Shown here one piece after another: positions 24,874-34,215 of a stretch of DNA of 64,000 nt; within the stretch, counting starts at the first letter, position 1, and each line of letters opens with the position of its first letter. Position numbers and translations under genes: made by a program. The notes beneath the pieces are model-generated. The model did no database searches and was not told the DNA's origin. It was given only the letters and a program-made list of their open reading frames with translations. Source of the DNA: Arsenicibacter sp965247375 (lineage in GTDB: Bacteria; Bacteroidota; Bacteroidia; Cytophagales; Spirosomataceae); contig CBDFHU010000113.1 in assembly GCA_965247375.1 (NCBI GenBank), positions 62,001 through 126,000 of the forward strand, given 5' to 3'.

Positions 24874-26784
24874 ATGAAACAGTACGTTACGTTACTGGCC
24901 GGCATGCTGCTGGCAACCGGAGTGTCGGCCCAGAGGTCGTACTACGGCACCGAGCCCAAATTCCCGGAGCAGGACACAACCAAAAAGTTTTATACCGTCA
25001 AAGGCGAACGGCATGGCATCAGCTTCTTTAAAAAGCACTACGCCAAAGACGTTGAATACTTTCCCGGCCCCAAACTCAGCTTCGATGTCTATCATACCCC
25101 CGAGGTAATGTACAGCTGGTGCCGGAAATGGGCCGACCAATACCCTAACCTGGTCGACCTCTACGAAGTTGCTAAAAGTTACGAAGGGCGGCCGATTCTG
25201 CAACTGACCCTGACCAACAAAAAGACGGGCAAACATACCAACAAACCAGCAGCTTATTTCGAAGGTGGCCGCCACAGCGGCGAAGTCACCAGCAGCGAGG
25301 CGGTCATGTGGCTGGCCAAATACCTGCTCGACAACTACGGCAAAGATCCTGCCATTACGAAGCTGCTTGACACCAAAACCATTTACCTGCGCCCGCAGAA
25401 TAACCCCGACGGGGCCACGATGTACCTCTACACGGCACAGCGCAACCGCAGCACCGTACACCCGAAGGACGACGACCGCGACGGGCTCTTCGACGAAGAT
25501 CCGGAAGAAGACCTTGATAACGACGGCGTTATTTACCAGATTCGGAAGAAAGCGACCGCAAAAGAGCTGGAGAAAGCAGATTATGTACTTGATCCGCGCG
25601 ACCCGCGTCTGATGAAGAAGGTGCAGCCGGGTCAGGGACAGTGGCTGGTCTATACCGAAGGCATCGACAACGACGGCGACGGTAAATACAATGAGGACGG
25701 TGTAGGCGGGCTGGATAACCACCGCAACTATCCCGAAAACTGGCGTCCCGACCAGGGTGGCGATTTTACGGGACGCGGGTTTACCCAAGGCGGTGCGGGC
25801 GAGTATCCGCTGAGCGAAATTGAGACTCGGGCTACTGTGCTGTGGCTGCTGGGCCACCCGAATATTTCAGTGGTCAACTCGATGGATACGCGCGTGCCGA
25901 TGCACCTCCGCCCGCCTTCGACGTCGAGCGGCGAAGAAAGTATGTTTCCGCCCGATCTGGCCATTTACAAACACATGGACAGTCTGGGGCTTTCGTTTAC
26001 GGGGTATCCGTGGGCGGGCGACGTGTATAATACCTACCATACCCGCTCAAAAACCGACCGCCTGACCGGTGACCCGACCAAACCGACACCGCTATTCGGC
26101 CACGGCCCTGATTTCGGGTATTTCTACTATGGCTCGGTCTGGTACGGCGACGAACTCTGGAACGGCGGGGCAATGAAAGACTACGACGGCGACGGGCAAT
26201 ACGACGAATACGACGGCATCCGCTGGGACGACGAAGCCAACAGCAAACGGGGCTTCAAGCCGTGGACTAAGCTCGTGCACCCGCAGCTGGGTGAAGTCGA
26301 AATCGGCGGGTTTCATCCGAAGTTTTTTGCCCAGAACGGTCCGGCCTGGCAGCTCGAAAACTGGATTTCGAAGCAGGCGAAATTTAACCTGGCCATGGCC
26401 TTTGAACTGCCGCAGCTTACGATGAAAGACGTGAGTGTGAAGCCGCTGGCCAATAACGAATACGAGATTACGGTCAGCTGGAGCAATACCGGCAAACTGC
26501 CCGTGGCACTGGAACAGGCCAAACGCGTCAAAATTGTGCAGGAAGACCAGGTCTCGCTGGACATTGACAAAGACCTGCTGAAAGGCTTCGAAAATGCCAA
26601 AGTCGTTATTACCAAACCGGCGCTGTTTGATAAAACCATTTATGCGGGCTACACCGGCACCGGTGAATCAAAAGAGGCCTCGTTTATCGTAAAGCTCAAC
26701 CAGCCCGGCAGCATTAAGGCAAAGGTCAAGCTGTCGTCGACGCGCGGCGGATATATTGAGAAAGAGATTACGATCGGGAAATAG
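24874..26784 (+). CDS. M14 family zinc carboxypeptidase, secreted
   Basis: A 636-residue protein with signal peptide MKQYVTLLAGMLLATGVSA. The M14 zinc site is GGRHSGEVTSSEAVMW (HxxE), with the third ligand expected in the region around SVVNSMDTRVPMHL. Several Asp-rich loops resembling calcium sites interrupt the domain: DDDRDGLFDEDPEED, GIDNDGDGKYNEDG and DYDGDGQYDEYDG. The C-terminal 130 residues look like a beta-sandwich (YEITVSWSNTGKLPVAL). It probably trims peptides outside the cytoplasm. It appears monocistronic. Confidence 0.9.
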   Translation: MKQYVTLLAGMLLATGVSAQRSYYGTEPKFPEQDTTKKFYTVKGERHGISFFKKHYAKDVEYFPGPKLSFDVYHTPEVMYSWCRKWADQYPNLVDLYEVAKSYEGRPILQLTLTNKKTGKHTNKPAAYFEGGRHSGEVTSSEAVMWLAKYLLDNYGKDPAITKLLDTKTIYLRPQNNPDGATMYLYTAQRNRSTVHPKDDDRDGLFDEDPEEDLDNDGVIYQIRKKATAKELEKADYVLDPRDPRLMKKVQPGQGQWLVYTEGIDNDGDGKYNEDGVGGLDNHRNYPENWRPDQGGDFTGRGFTQGGAGEYPLSEIETRATVLWLLGHPNISVVNSMDTRVPMHLRPPSTSSGEESMFPPDLAIYKHMDSLGLSFTGYPWAGDVYNTYHTRSKTDRLTGDPTKPTPLFGHGPDFGYFYYGSVWYGDELWNGGAMKDYDGDGQYDEYDGIRWDDEANSKRGFKPWTKLVHPQLGEVEIGGFHPKFFAQNGPAWQLENWISKQAKFNLAMAFELPQLTMKDVSVKPLANNEYEITVSWSNTGKLPVALEQAKRVKIVQEDQVSLDIDKDLLKGFENAKVVITKPALFDKTIYAGYTGTGESKEASFIVKLNQPGSIKAKVKLSSTRGGYIEKEITIGK

Positions 26785-26866
26785 AGATTTCGGGCCATTC
26801 CAAAATTTCATGCTCCCGTCATGGTTAAAAACAATGGAATACCGGATTTATACTAATTAGTGATTG

Positions 26867-26921
26867 CGTGAGTGAGTGAATAATGGTGATTAACCACTCA
26901 TTCGCTCATTCACCAATTGCT
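26867..26921. repeat. Imperfect inverted repeat of GTGAGTGA/TCATTCAC units
   Basis: CGTGAGTGAGTGAATAATGG (26867-26886) faces ACCACTCATTCGCTCATTCA (26893-26912) around a few bases, forming an imperfect hairpin of about 21 bp with roughly 8-base internal periodicity. It lies between the M14 peptidase and the ThuA fusion gene and may terminate the former. Confidence 0.55.
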
Positions 26922-26938
26922 TTTCGTCCCTTATTCCT

Positions 26939-29900
26939 ATGCTCATAACCATACATTCCCGCAGGCTTGCGCTGGGTTGCCTGAGTGCGCTTGCGCTCAG
27001 CCTCTATGCCTGCTTTCAGCACAAACCTGTCAGCCAGACAACAACCGCTGCCAGCAGTCCGGATACCCCTGTATCTAACGGCCGGATTCTGGTCTTTTCA
27101 AAAACGAAAGGCTGGCGGCACACGTCGATTCCGTTCGGAATCAAAGCCTTGCAGAAAATCGGGCAGGAGGCACAGATACGTGTCGATACCACCGAAAATG
27201 CGGCCTGGTTCACCGACGACAGCCTGCGGCACTACCGGGCGGTTGTTTTTCTAAGCACCACCGGCAACGTACTCAACGCCCGGCAACAGGCGGCGTTTGA
27301 GCGCTATATTCAGGCTGGTGGCGGATACATGGGTATCCATGCGGCTGCCGATACCGAATATGACTGGCCTTGGTACAACAAGCTCGTCGGCGGTTATTTT
27401 TCCAGCCACCCGAATATGCCCAATGTCCGGCCGGCCACGGTGGATATACTGGATAAAAAACACCCGTCGACCACGCACCTTCCCGACCGCTGGCCCCGTA
27501 CCGACGAATGGTACAGCTACCGGTCGCTCTATACCGGTCTCCGCGTACTGGCCAACCTTGACGAAAACTCCTATGAAGGCGGCACCAACGGCGCCAATCA
27601 CCCCATTGCCTGGTACCATGAGTTCGACGGCGGACGGGCCTTTTACACCGGTGGGGGCCATACCGACGAATCCTATAGCGAGCCGCTGTTCGTGCAGCAC
27701 CTGATTGGTGGTTTACGGTACGTGATGGGCGCCGGCAAGCCTCTCGACTATAGCAAAGCCTACGCCGTGGAAGCCCCCGAAGAAAACCGGTTTGTCAAAA
27801 CAATTCTGGTTAATGACCTGAATGCACCGATGGAGCTGGCTGTAGCTCCCGATGGCCGTATTTTCTTTTCGGAGCTGAATGGCAATCTGTCAGTCTACGA
27901 TACCCGTACCAACCAGACTAAACTGGTGCACAAACTGCCGGTAATCATCAAAGGCGGAACGGGTCTGATCGGCGTAACACTCGACCCGGACTTCAGCCGC
28001 AACCAGTACCTATACCTCTACTACGCCCCGCCGACCGAAAACGAACCGATTGATTTTCAACTATCCCGCTTTATCGTAAAGCCCGACAATACGCTGGACC
28101 TGCTTTCGGAAAAAGTGCTGCTGAAGGTGCCGGTACAATATAACAGCGGGTCGCACCACGGCGGGTCACTCGCCTGGGATAAAGACGGCAACCTCTATCT
28201 GTCGACCGGCGATAGTTCCAGCCCTTTTCCGTCCAACGGCTATTCCCCCATGGACGAGCGCCCCGGCGCGGAGTACTACAGCCTCGATGCCCAGCGGTCG
28301 GCCGCCAACACCAACGACCTGAAGGGCAAGGTACTGCGGATTCATCCGGAGGCCGATGGCACGTATACCATTCCCAACGGTAATCTGTTCCCGAAAGGGA
28401 TGGCCAAAACACGGCCTGAGATTTACACAATGGGCTGCCGGAACCCCTACCGCATTGCTGTAAACCCCAAAACCTCGGTGCTGTATTGGGGCGAAATCGG
28501 GCCGGATGCCGGCAAAGACAGCATCCAGGGACCACGGGGCTATGACGAGTTTAATCAGGCGAAAAAAGCGGGTAACTACGGCTGGCCGTATTTTGTCGGC
28601 AACAACTACCCCTATGCCAAATGGAACTTCGCGACCAGCATGGCCGGTCCTCGCTTCAATCCGGCGGCTCCGGTCAATACCTCGCCGAACAATACCGGTC
28701 TGACCACCCTGCCTCCGGCCACACCCGCCATGATCTGGTATCCCTATGCCGCCTCCACCGAATTTCCGGAACTGGGACTCGGCGGCCGTAGCGCCATGGC
28801 AGGCCAGTTTTACAGTTATAATCCGCAATCAAGCGCCCCCAACCGTTTTCCGGAGTATTACGACGGCGCGTTGTTTGTCTTTGACTGGATGCGGAACTGG
28901 GTCCTGGCGTTGCGCTTCGACAAAGACGAAAACTACATTCGCAGCGAACCGTTTATGGCGGCCAACGGTGATTTTCGCCGTCCGATTGATCTGGCGTTTG
29001 GTCAGGACGGGGTTATGTATATGCTCGAATACGGATCGGTCTACGGAGCAGATAATGAAGATGCGCGGCTGGTAAAAATTGAATATAACCGGGGGAACCG
29101 GTCACCCGTTGCACGCGCCAGTATCCTTGATTCGGCCGCCTCAGCCCTGGCCGGTTCCCGTGCATTTCTGACCTCCGACAACCGCAATGCCCCCACGTTC
29201 CGTGAGGCGGCCGGTACAGCACCGCTCCGTGTCCGGTTCAGCGGCCGTGGCACCGATTTTGACGACGATGACCAGCTGACCTACCAGTGGCTGTTTGACG
29301 GAAAAACAGTCGGCTCCACCAAACCGGCGGCGACCTATACCTACACACAGCCCGGTACCTATAGCGCCGTTTTTGCCGTAGCCGACCAGACCGGGCGCGT
29401 CGGGCGGGATACGATTGTGGTGAATGTCGGCAATGCCCGGCCGGATCTTACCGTTCAGACCGCCAATAACAAGTCGTTTTACTGGCCGGACAAGCCGTTT
29501 TCGTACCGCGTGGTCGTAACCGACAAGGAAACACCAACCATTGATAGCCGCCGGATCAAGGTATCCTATGGCTATAATCCGCAACCGGCTACGATGACCA
29601 GTGACCAGCCATTGGGTCATCAGCAAGAGCTGCCCGCTAAAGAATTACCGGGCAAAGGACTCATTGCCGGCAGCGACTGTAAGGCCTGCCATACTATCGA
29701 CAAGCCATCCGTGGGACCAACCTTTACGGCTATTGCCCGGCGCTATAAAACGCAGAACGGTGCGGTGGCAAAGCTTGGCAAAAAGATCATCGACGGCGGC
29801 GGCGGCAGCTGGAGCAAAGACCACGTCATGAGCGCCCACCCGCAGTTGTCATCTCAGGACGCGCAGGAGATGGTGAAGTACATTTTCTCGCTCACCGACG

Positions 29901-30436
29901 CCAAAAAGGCCGCCGCTACACTGGCTGCGACCGGCATCTTACCGCTCAACGAACACACGGCCGACGAGCCGCGGGGACAGTATGCACTCCTGGCAACCTA
30001 CACCGACGAGGGGGGAAACGGTGTAGGCCCACTGACGGCAACGGAGCTGATTACCCTCCGTAACGCCAAAGTCATGGCTCCGTTTGCAGATGCACACATC
30101 GGTTTTCCCCGCTGGGGCAACCGCCTCAGCGCCGGTAACCACAAATCGTACCTGCTGCTTAAAAACATTGATATGACCAACCTGAAATCTTTTACGTACG
30201 ACTACAGTTCCAAGGACAAGGACGGCGAAATTGAGCTCCGGCTGGATTCCTTCGCGGGGCCGGTCATCAGCCGGGTGGCCTACAAAGCCACGGGCGATTT
30301 TGGCAAAGCAGCGCAGGTGACGGGTATGCTCGACAAAGCCATTACCGGCCGGCATGACCTTTATTTCGTAGCCGTCAAACGCGACAAGCCGAATAACGAG
30401 ATCATTCAGTTTAACTACCTGATTGCTAACGAGTGA
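26939..30436 (+). CDS. ThuA / PQQ-type sugar dehydrogenase / PKD / cytochrome c fusion lipoprotein
   Basis: A 1165-residue multidomain lipoprotein (lipobox LYAC after a basic N-terminus). Domains in order: ThuA, glutamine-amidotransferase-like (residues about 50-260, GRILVFSKTKGWRHTS, GGYMGIHAAADTEYDW); six-bladed glucose/sorbosone dehydrogenase propeller (about 280-700, NAPMELAVAPDGRIFFSE, GSHHGGSLAWDKDGNLYLST); a PKD domain (about 760-840, YTQPGTYSAVFAVAD); a monohaem cytochrome c (CKACH near residue 914, with a later methionine); and a C-terminal carbohydrate-binding-like domain. The dehydrogenase probably oxidises a sugar and passes electrons to the haem on the same chain. The ThuA part may handle a keto-sugar. 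The reaction is inferred from domains. Confidence 0.9.
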   Translation: MLITIHSRRLALGCLSALALSLYACFQHKPVSQTTTAASSPDTPVSNGRILVFSKTKGWRHTSIPFGIKALQKIGQEAQIRVDTTENAAWFTDDSLRHYRAVVFLSTTGNVLNARQQAAFERYIQAGGGYMGIHAAADTEYDWPWYNKLVGGYFSSHPNMPNVRPATVDILDKKHPSTTHLPDRWPRTDEWYSYRSLYTGLRVLANLDENSYEGGTNGANHPIAWYHEFDGGRAFYTGGGHTDESYSEPLFVQHLIGGLRYVMGAGKPLDYSKAYAVEAPEENRFVKTILVNDLNAPMELAVAPDGRIFFSELNGNLSVYDTRTNQTKLVHKLPVIIKGGTGLIGVTLDPDFSRNQYLYLYYAPPTENEPIDFQLSRFIVKPDNTLDLLSEKVLLKVPVQYNSGSHHGGSLAWDKDGNLYLSTGDSSSPFPSNGYSPMDERPGAEYYSLDAQRSAANTNDLKGKVLRIHPEADGTYTIPNGNLFPKGMAKTRPEIYTMGCRNPYRIAVNPKTSVLYWGEIGPDAGKDSIQGPRGYDEFNQAKKAGNYGWPYFVGNNYPYAKWNFATSMAGPRFNPAAPVNTSPNNTGLTTLPPATPAMIWYPYAASTEFPELGLGGRSAMAGQFYSYNPQSSAPNRFPEYYDGALFVFDWMRNWVLALRFDKDENYIRSEPFMAANGDFRRPIDLAFGQDGVMYMLEYGSVYGADNEDARLVKIEYNRGNRSPVARASILDSAASALAGSRAFLTSDNRNAPTFREAAGTAPLRVRFSGRGTDFDDDDQLTYQWLFDGKTVGSTKPAATYTYTQPGTYSAVFAVADQTGRVGRDTIVVNVGNARPDLTVQTANNKSFYWPDKPFSYRVVVTDKETPTIDSRRIKVSYGYNPQPATMTSDQPLGHQQELPAKELPGKGLIAGSDCKACHTIDKPSVGPTFTAIARRYKTQNGAVAKLGKKIIDGGGGSWSKDHVMSAHPQLSSQDAQEMVKYIFSLTDAKKAAATLAATGILPLNEHTADEPRGQYALLATYTDEGGNGVGPLTATELITLRNAKVMAPFADAHIGFPRWGNRLSAGNHKSYLLLKNIDMTNLKSFTYDYSSKDKDGEIELRLDSFAGPVISRVAYKATGDFGKAAQVTGMLDKAITGRHDLYFVAVKRDKPNNEIIQFNYLIANE

Positions 30437-30503
30437 TCTGACTCCACTATACTCCACCTTCCAGGAAGGTCTAAACTTCCCGGAAGGTCTGACAACACGT
30501 CCT

Positions 30504-31619
30504 TTAAAACTGCATACCTACGTTAATCCCCGGCCACATCCGGACACGGGTGCGGTTGTTGACCAATTGATCATACACGCTCCAGGTCGACCATTTCGGG
30601 CCGATGGCGGTGCGCTCACGGGTTGGCAGCTGAGAAACCTGTACGTTGAATGTCGGGGTGACGGTAATGGCTACACGTTTATAGACTGGTACAATAAAAC
30701 TAACCCGTGCCTGATTCAGCATATTCAGTTTATCCCAGCTTGTCGCTTCCTCGTGAATCTGGTACGACATGGCCTCCACACTCAGTTGCAGGCGCTTGCC
30801 CAGCGGCATGTTTGTACCGATCCCGTAGCCATAGCCCCATCGGGTATACGTCCCCGTTTTCGGCCAGTTGGCGCCTACGGCAAAGATGTTGTAAAACTGG
30901 CGGTTACCACCCATTTTAAGCGCTACATTCCCCAAAAGCGCATCGCTCGCCCAGACATCTACACGCCGGTAGCCGCCCGTCCGCGCGAGGCTGATGAGTC
31001 CGATTTGCGGGCCGTCGACGTGGTCAGCTACGTTGATCAGGCCGATCTGTGCGCCTTTTACGCGTTTGGCGGCATTCACAATGCCCGCAATCTGCACGCC
31101 TGTTACGTCGCGGCCCGCATTAACGATACCGGCAATCTGCGCGCCTTTTACCACGCCGCCGGCCAGATTACTGATGCCGGCCACCTGCGTACCCGTCACC
31201 GACTCGCGGACTACGTTGCTGATCCCGGCAAACTGCGCGCCATATACCGGCCCGCCCACGGCGTTGGCGATGCCGGCGAACTGGGCGCCATCAACCTCAT
31301 GGCGGACTACGTTGCTGATCCCGGCAAACTGCACACCGGCCACATAGTCTTTTTCTACGTTCACCAGCCCACTGAATTCGGCTCCGTCGAGGGCCGCAGC
31401 ATAGCTGCCAAGCGCATTTACCGACAGGCGGTTACTAACTTTACCAGCCTCCAGCCCATTGGTACTGACGGGCGAAATAAACCCGATCTGCACAGCACGT
31501 TTCGGGTAACGGCCCTGCCGGTCCCGGGCGAGCTGCTCACGCTGTGCATCCGGCGACTGCGCCTGCACGATGGATGATACTAAACATAACGACGTAAAAA
31601 ATGAGAATATCCGGTTCAT
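30504..31619 (-). CDS. Surface-repeat protein resembling the LA_2272 type
   Basis: A 371-residue exported protein starting at the ATG at 31619 (MNRIFSFFTSLCLVSSIVQA signal peptide). The frame is open further upstream but that part lacks signal-peptide character. Residues about 60-220 consist of short repeats of roughly 20 residues built on AQFAGISNVV and AQIAGIVNA, with GxQ-x-AG-x-N spacing, which would stack as a beta-solenoid or barrel. The C-terminal half has alternating amphipathic strands ending in NVGMQF, typical of outer-membrane barrels. The repeat resembles the LA_2272 surface repeat described in Leptospira proteins; function is unknown. Confidence 0.72.
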   Translation of the reverse strand: MNRIFSFFTSLCLVSSIVQAQSPDAQREQLARDRQGRYPKRAVQIGFISPVSTNGLEAGKVSNRLSVNALGSYAAALDGAEFSGLVNVEKDYVAGVQFAGISNVVRHEVDGAQFAGIANAVGGPVYGAQFAGISNVVRESVTGTQVAGISNLAGGVVKGAQIAGIVNAGRDVTGVQIAGIVNAAKRVKGAQIGLINVADHVDGPQIGLISLARTGGYRRVDVWASDALLGNVALKMGGNRQFYNIFAVGANWPKTGTYTRWGYGYGIGTNMPLGKRLQLSVEAMSYQIHEEATSWDKLNMLNQARVSFIVPVYKRVAITVTPTFNVQVSQLPTRERTAIGPKWSTWSVYDQLVNNRTRVRMWPGINVGMQF

Positions 31620-31821
31620 GGTATTTGTGTTTTTGCTGTTAAGCGGGGAGCATCCGGAGATGCCGTTTTCAACTGCTTCGGTACCATGACCACTCAACCG
31701 GCGCCCACCCCTATGCCCATCCTGATTTTTTCTCAATGCCTGCTTCTGCCAGTCATTTCTCCAATCAGTAAATCCGTACCGGCCCGGTGCTTTATCGTGT
31801 GCAACGTTCCGCAATTGATCT

Positions 31822-32310
31822 ATGAATCGTTTTTTTCTTATGCTGGGGCTTTTGTTCACCAGCCTGACCGCCTCATATGCCCAGCAATCCGGCAACCTTA
31901 CTGACCTGGCCTTTATCGAAGGCCACTGGCAGGGCACCCACAACGGCGGCCCTATCGAAGCCGTCTGGTCGGCGCCGGCCGGTGATAACATGATCGGGTT
32001 TATCCGCATGATGAAAGACAGTAAAATCACGCTGTACGAGCTGTTCGGCATCGAGCAAACCGAGCAGGGACCGGTGGTGCGGGTCCGTCACTTCAAACCC
32101 GGCCTGATTGCGCAGGAAGACAAGGACAAACCCGATCACTACACCTTTGTTGAAGCGTCGAAAGGGCGGGCAATATTCGAGAAAACCGGCGATGCCCTGC
32201 GTGTTCTGTACGAAAAGCGGGCGGCCGACCAGTTTGTCATCGCCCTCGGCCGCCAGCAGGACGGCAAATGGGTGTTCAAGGATTTGTTTACGTTTAACCG
32301 GGTGAAGTAG
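31822..32310 (+). CDS. DUF6265 family exported protein
   Basis: A 162-residue protein with signal peptide MNRFFLMLGLLFTSLTASYA. The body matches the DUF6265 pattern: FIEGHWQGTHNGGPIEAVWS near the start, MIGFIRMMKDSKITLYELF, then HFKPGLIAQEDKDKPD. The fold is probably a calycin-like beta-barrel. The function is unknown. It is followed after 14 bases by the DUF4105 gene on the same strand, so the two likely form an operon. It diverges from the surface-repeat gene. Confidence 0.82.
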   Translation: MNRFFLMLGLLFTSLTASYAQQSGNLTDLAFIEGHWQGTHNGGPIEAVWSAPAGDNMIGFIRMMKDSKITLYELFGIEQTEQGPVVRVRHFKPGLIAQEDKDKPDHYTFVEASKGRAIFEKTGDALRVLYEKRAADQFVIALGRQQDGKWVFKDLFTFNRVK

Positions 32311-32324
32311 GCTAGCTCAGCACA

Positions 32325-33488
32325 ATGCCCCGCATTCTCCGGATTATCCTTTTCCTGTTAGCAGGCTATCTGCCAGGTATGGCGGCAGGCATCCGTCTGT
32401 CGCCATCGGCCACGGTCAGTGTCCTGACCTGTGCACCGGGCAATGATGCCTATTCCCTTTTCGGTCATACGGCCTTACAGGTCGAAGACCCGGCTTCGGG
32501 CCTCAATCAGGTCTATAACTTCGGTACGTTTGACTCCCGCCAATCCGGTTTTCCGGTTTATTTTGTACGGGGTAGTTTGCAATATTGGTTATCCGCAGCT
32601 CCCTTCAACCTGTTTCTGTATAGCTACCAGCTGGAAAACCGGAGCATTTACCAGCAAACGCTGGCCCTTACGCCAAGGGAGGTACAAGCGCTGTACGACC
32701 AACTGGAAGCCCTCCTGCAATCGCCTGCCCGCTACTACCGTTACCAGTTTTTTACCGACAACTGCTCTACGCGCCCGTTACTACTTCTGAATCAGAGCCT
32801 TGCCGCACCCATCCAGCTTGATTCGGGCAGGTATACAACCCCGCAAACCCACCGGCAGTTGATTGCCCCCTATACCGCACCGCATCCGTGGATCGCCACC
32901 GGCATCAATCTGGCCCTCGGCTGGCCGGCCGATCAGCCGCTACCGTACCGGCAAACGCTTTTTCTGCCCGACGCGCTAAAAGACGGCCTTGCCCATAGCC
33001 GCCGGTATAGCCAGCCTTTTGTCCGGCAGAGCAAGCTGCTTTTTACCTCGTCAGCACCGGCAGATACCGCAGAAGGCGTGCCGGTCAAGCCCTGGTATGT
33101 CTGGTTCGGTATATTAGGCCTGACCGTTTTTGTCCGGATCTGTTCACCACACGTTTACCGTCTTTGGCGAACCACTTTATTGATGGCAGCGGGTTTGTCC
33201 GGTTGTCTGCTCACGGGAGTTACGCTGTGGTCACTCCATGTACCGCTGCAACAGAACTACCAGTTACTGTGGCTGTTGCCAACCCACCTGCTCCTTGCTT
33301 TTTTCAGGCCGGGCCTTCTCCGGCAGCGGCTTGCCACTGCCTCATTCATCGTTACCATAGCAGGCCTGATCATTGGCACATGGCTTTATTACGCAGCGCT
33401 CATGCCATCTATCTGGCTGCTTCAGGGCGTGCTGCTGACTTTACAGCTTTCACCGGTTAAGGCGCCGGCAAACAGGGGGCAGGGTTAA
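32325..33488 (+). CDS. DUF4105 domain membrane protein
   Basis: A 387-residue protein: signal peptide or anchor (LRIILFLLAGYLPGMAAG), the DUF4105 periplasmic domain (residues about 30-200, with TCAPGNDAYSLFGHTALQV, YNFGTFDSRQSGF, the conserved NCSTRPLLLL), and four or more transmembrane helices at the C-terminus (from WFGILGLTVFVRIC onward). The conserved His and Cys residues resemble an NlpC/P60-like permuted papain fold, so a cell-envelope hydrolase is possible, but that is not shown. It is downstream of the DUF6265 gene. Confidence 0.85.
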   Translation: MPRILRIILFLLAGYLPGMAAGIRLSPSATVSVLTCAPGNDAYSLFGHTALQVEDPASGLNQVYNFGTFDSRQSGFPVYFVRGSLQYWLSAAPFNLFLYSYQLENRSIYQQTLALTPREVQALYDQLEALLQSPARYYRYQFFTDNCSTRPLLLLNQSLAAPIQLDSGRYTTPQTHRQLIAPYTAPHPWIATGINLALGWPADQPLPYRQTLFLPDALKDGLAHSRRYSQPFVRQSKLLFTSSAPADTAEGVPVKPWYVWFGILGLTVFVRICSPHVYRLWRTTLLMAAGLSGCLLTGVTLWSLHVPLQQNYQLLWLLPTHLLLAFFRPGLLRQRLATASFIVTIAGLIIGTWLYYAALMPSIWLLQGVLLTLQLSPVKAPANRGQG

Positions 33489-33546
33489 TATTTCTATTTT
33501 TTGTTGTTTACGTTGCAATCAATACAAAAGAACACTATAAATAGAC

Positions 33547-33903
33547 ATGCAACAGGTACGTTTCTTTCCCGAATACTGTTGTTCGCCAATCTGGTTTATG
33601 AACCTAGAGGATACCAGGAGTATATTTGAAAATACGGACATTTCCGTATTACCAGTCAGTGATGAGTTAAAAATCAAAATAGCAGAGTTAGATAGTATCT
33701 TTCAATCAACCTTTAATGAGGCTTATCCTACCGAAATCAAGCAATTACCTGATCGTAAGCTATTATTATTTTTAAAGGGTATTCCTGAAGTAGTCAAAGC
33801 GCTTTCGGAGGAATTACCCTCTGACTATGAAGTACTATTTGACCAGAACCACTGGCAGAAACTACAAAAGCTTTTAAAAAAAGGTACGCAATATGATTTG
33901 TAA
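33547..33903 (+). CDS. Small hypothetical protein, AT-rich gene
   Basis: A 118-residue acidic protein with no signal peptide. Its N-terminal pattern FFPEYCCSPIW, then NTDISVLPVSDELKIKI, and FQSTFNEAYPTEI resembles a widespread family of small uncharacterised proteins that start FxPDYGCxPxW and are often found near toxin-immunity loci. That resemblance is from memory and weak. The C-terminus is helical and Lys-rich. Base composition is lower in GC than its neighbours, which suggests recent acquisition. It is followed immediately by REP-like repeats. Confidence 0.6.
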   Translation: MQQVRFFPEYCCSPIWFMNLEDTRSIFENTDISVLPVSDELKIKIAELDSIFQSTFNEAYPTEIKQLPDRKLLLFLKGIPEVVKALSEELPSDYEVLFDQNHWQKLQKLLKKGTQYDL

Positions 33904-34112
33904 CGCCCCTACAGGGCGGTTGGCCGGGACAGGATACATCGAGGCTACCGACGCTACGCTGTGGCGCTCCTACGGAGCTTTTTATAACCGTCCCGAAAGG
34001 CGGTTGAGGCCTACCCGAAATTTGTGCTTCTCCCCTTTGTCCCGTTAGGGACAACACAGCGCAGCGTCTGTAGCCCGCCCGTAAGGCTCCTAACCACCGT
34101 TTCGTGCCGTAG
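33904..34112. repeat. REP-like palindromic repeat cluster, copy 1
   Basis: The region contains a 34-base unit at 33945-33978 (starts CTACCGACGCTACGC, ends in the hairpin GCTCCTACGGAGC) that recurs exactly at 40512-40545. It also holds the palindrome TTGTCCCGTTAGGGACAA (34037-34054) followed by AGCGCAGCGTCTGTAGC, which is nearly the inverted complement of the unit's core. There is no open reading frame of substance. The rest of the gap up to 34215 shows nothing else. Confidence 0.85.
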
Positions 34113-34215
34113 TTAACAGGTTCCTGCCAATGTGACAAAGACGCATACGCTCGGTTTTTCCGGCATTTAAAAACCTTGTGAACCGGCACCGGCTTTATCC
34201 GGAAACGATCCGGTT

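Noticed and set aside
24892..25857. Long minus-strand frame of 321 codons opposite the M14 peptidase gene
   Set aside because: It is a codon-bias shadow; the + strand frame has a signal peptide, zinc motif and family blocks.
30423..31577. Plus-strand frame of 384 codons opposite the surface-repeat gene
   Set aside because: Its apparent repeats are the reverse image of the repeats in the minus-strand gene, which has a signal peptide and outer-membrane strands.
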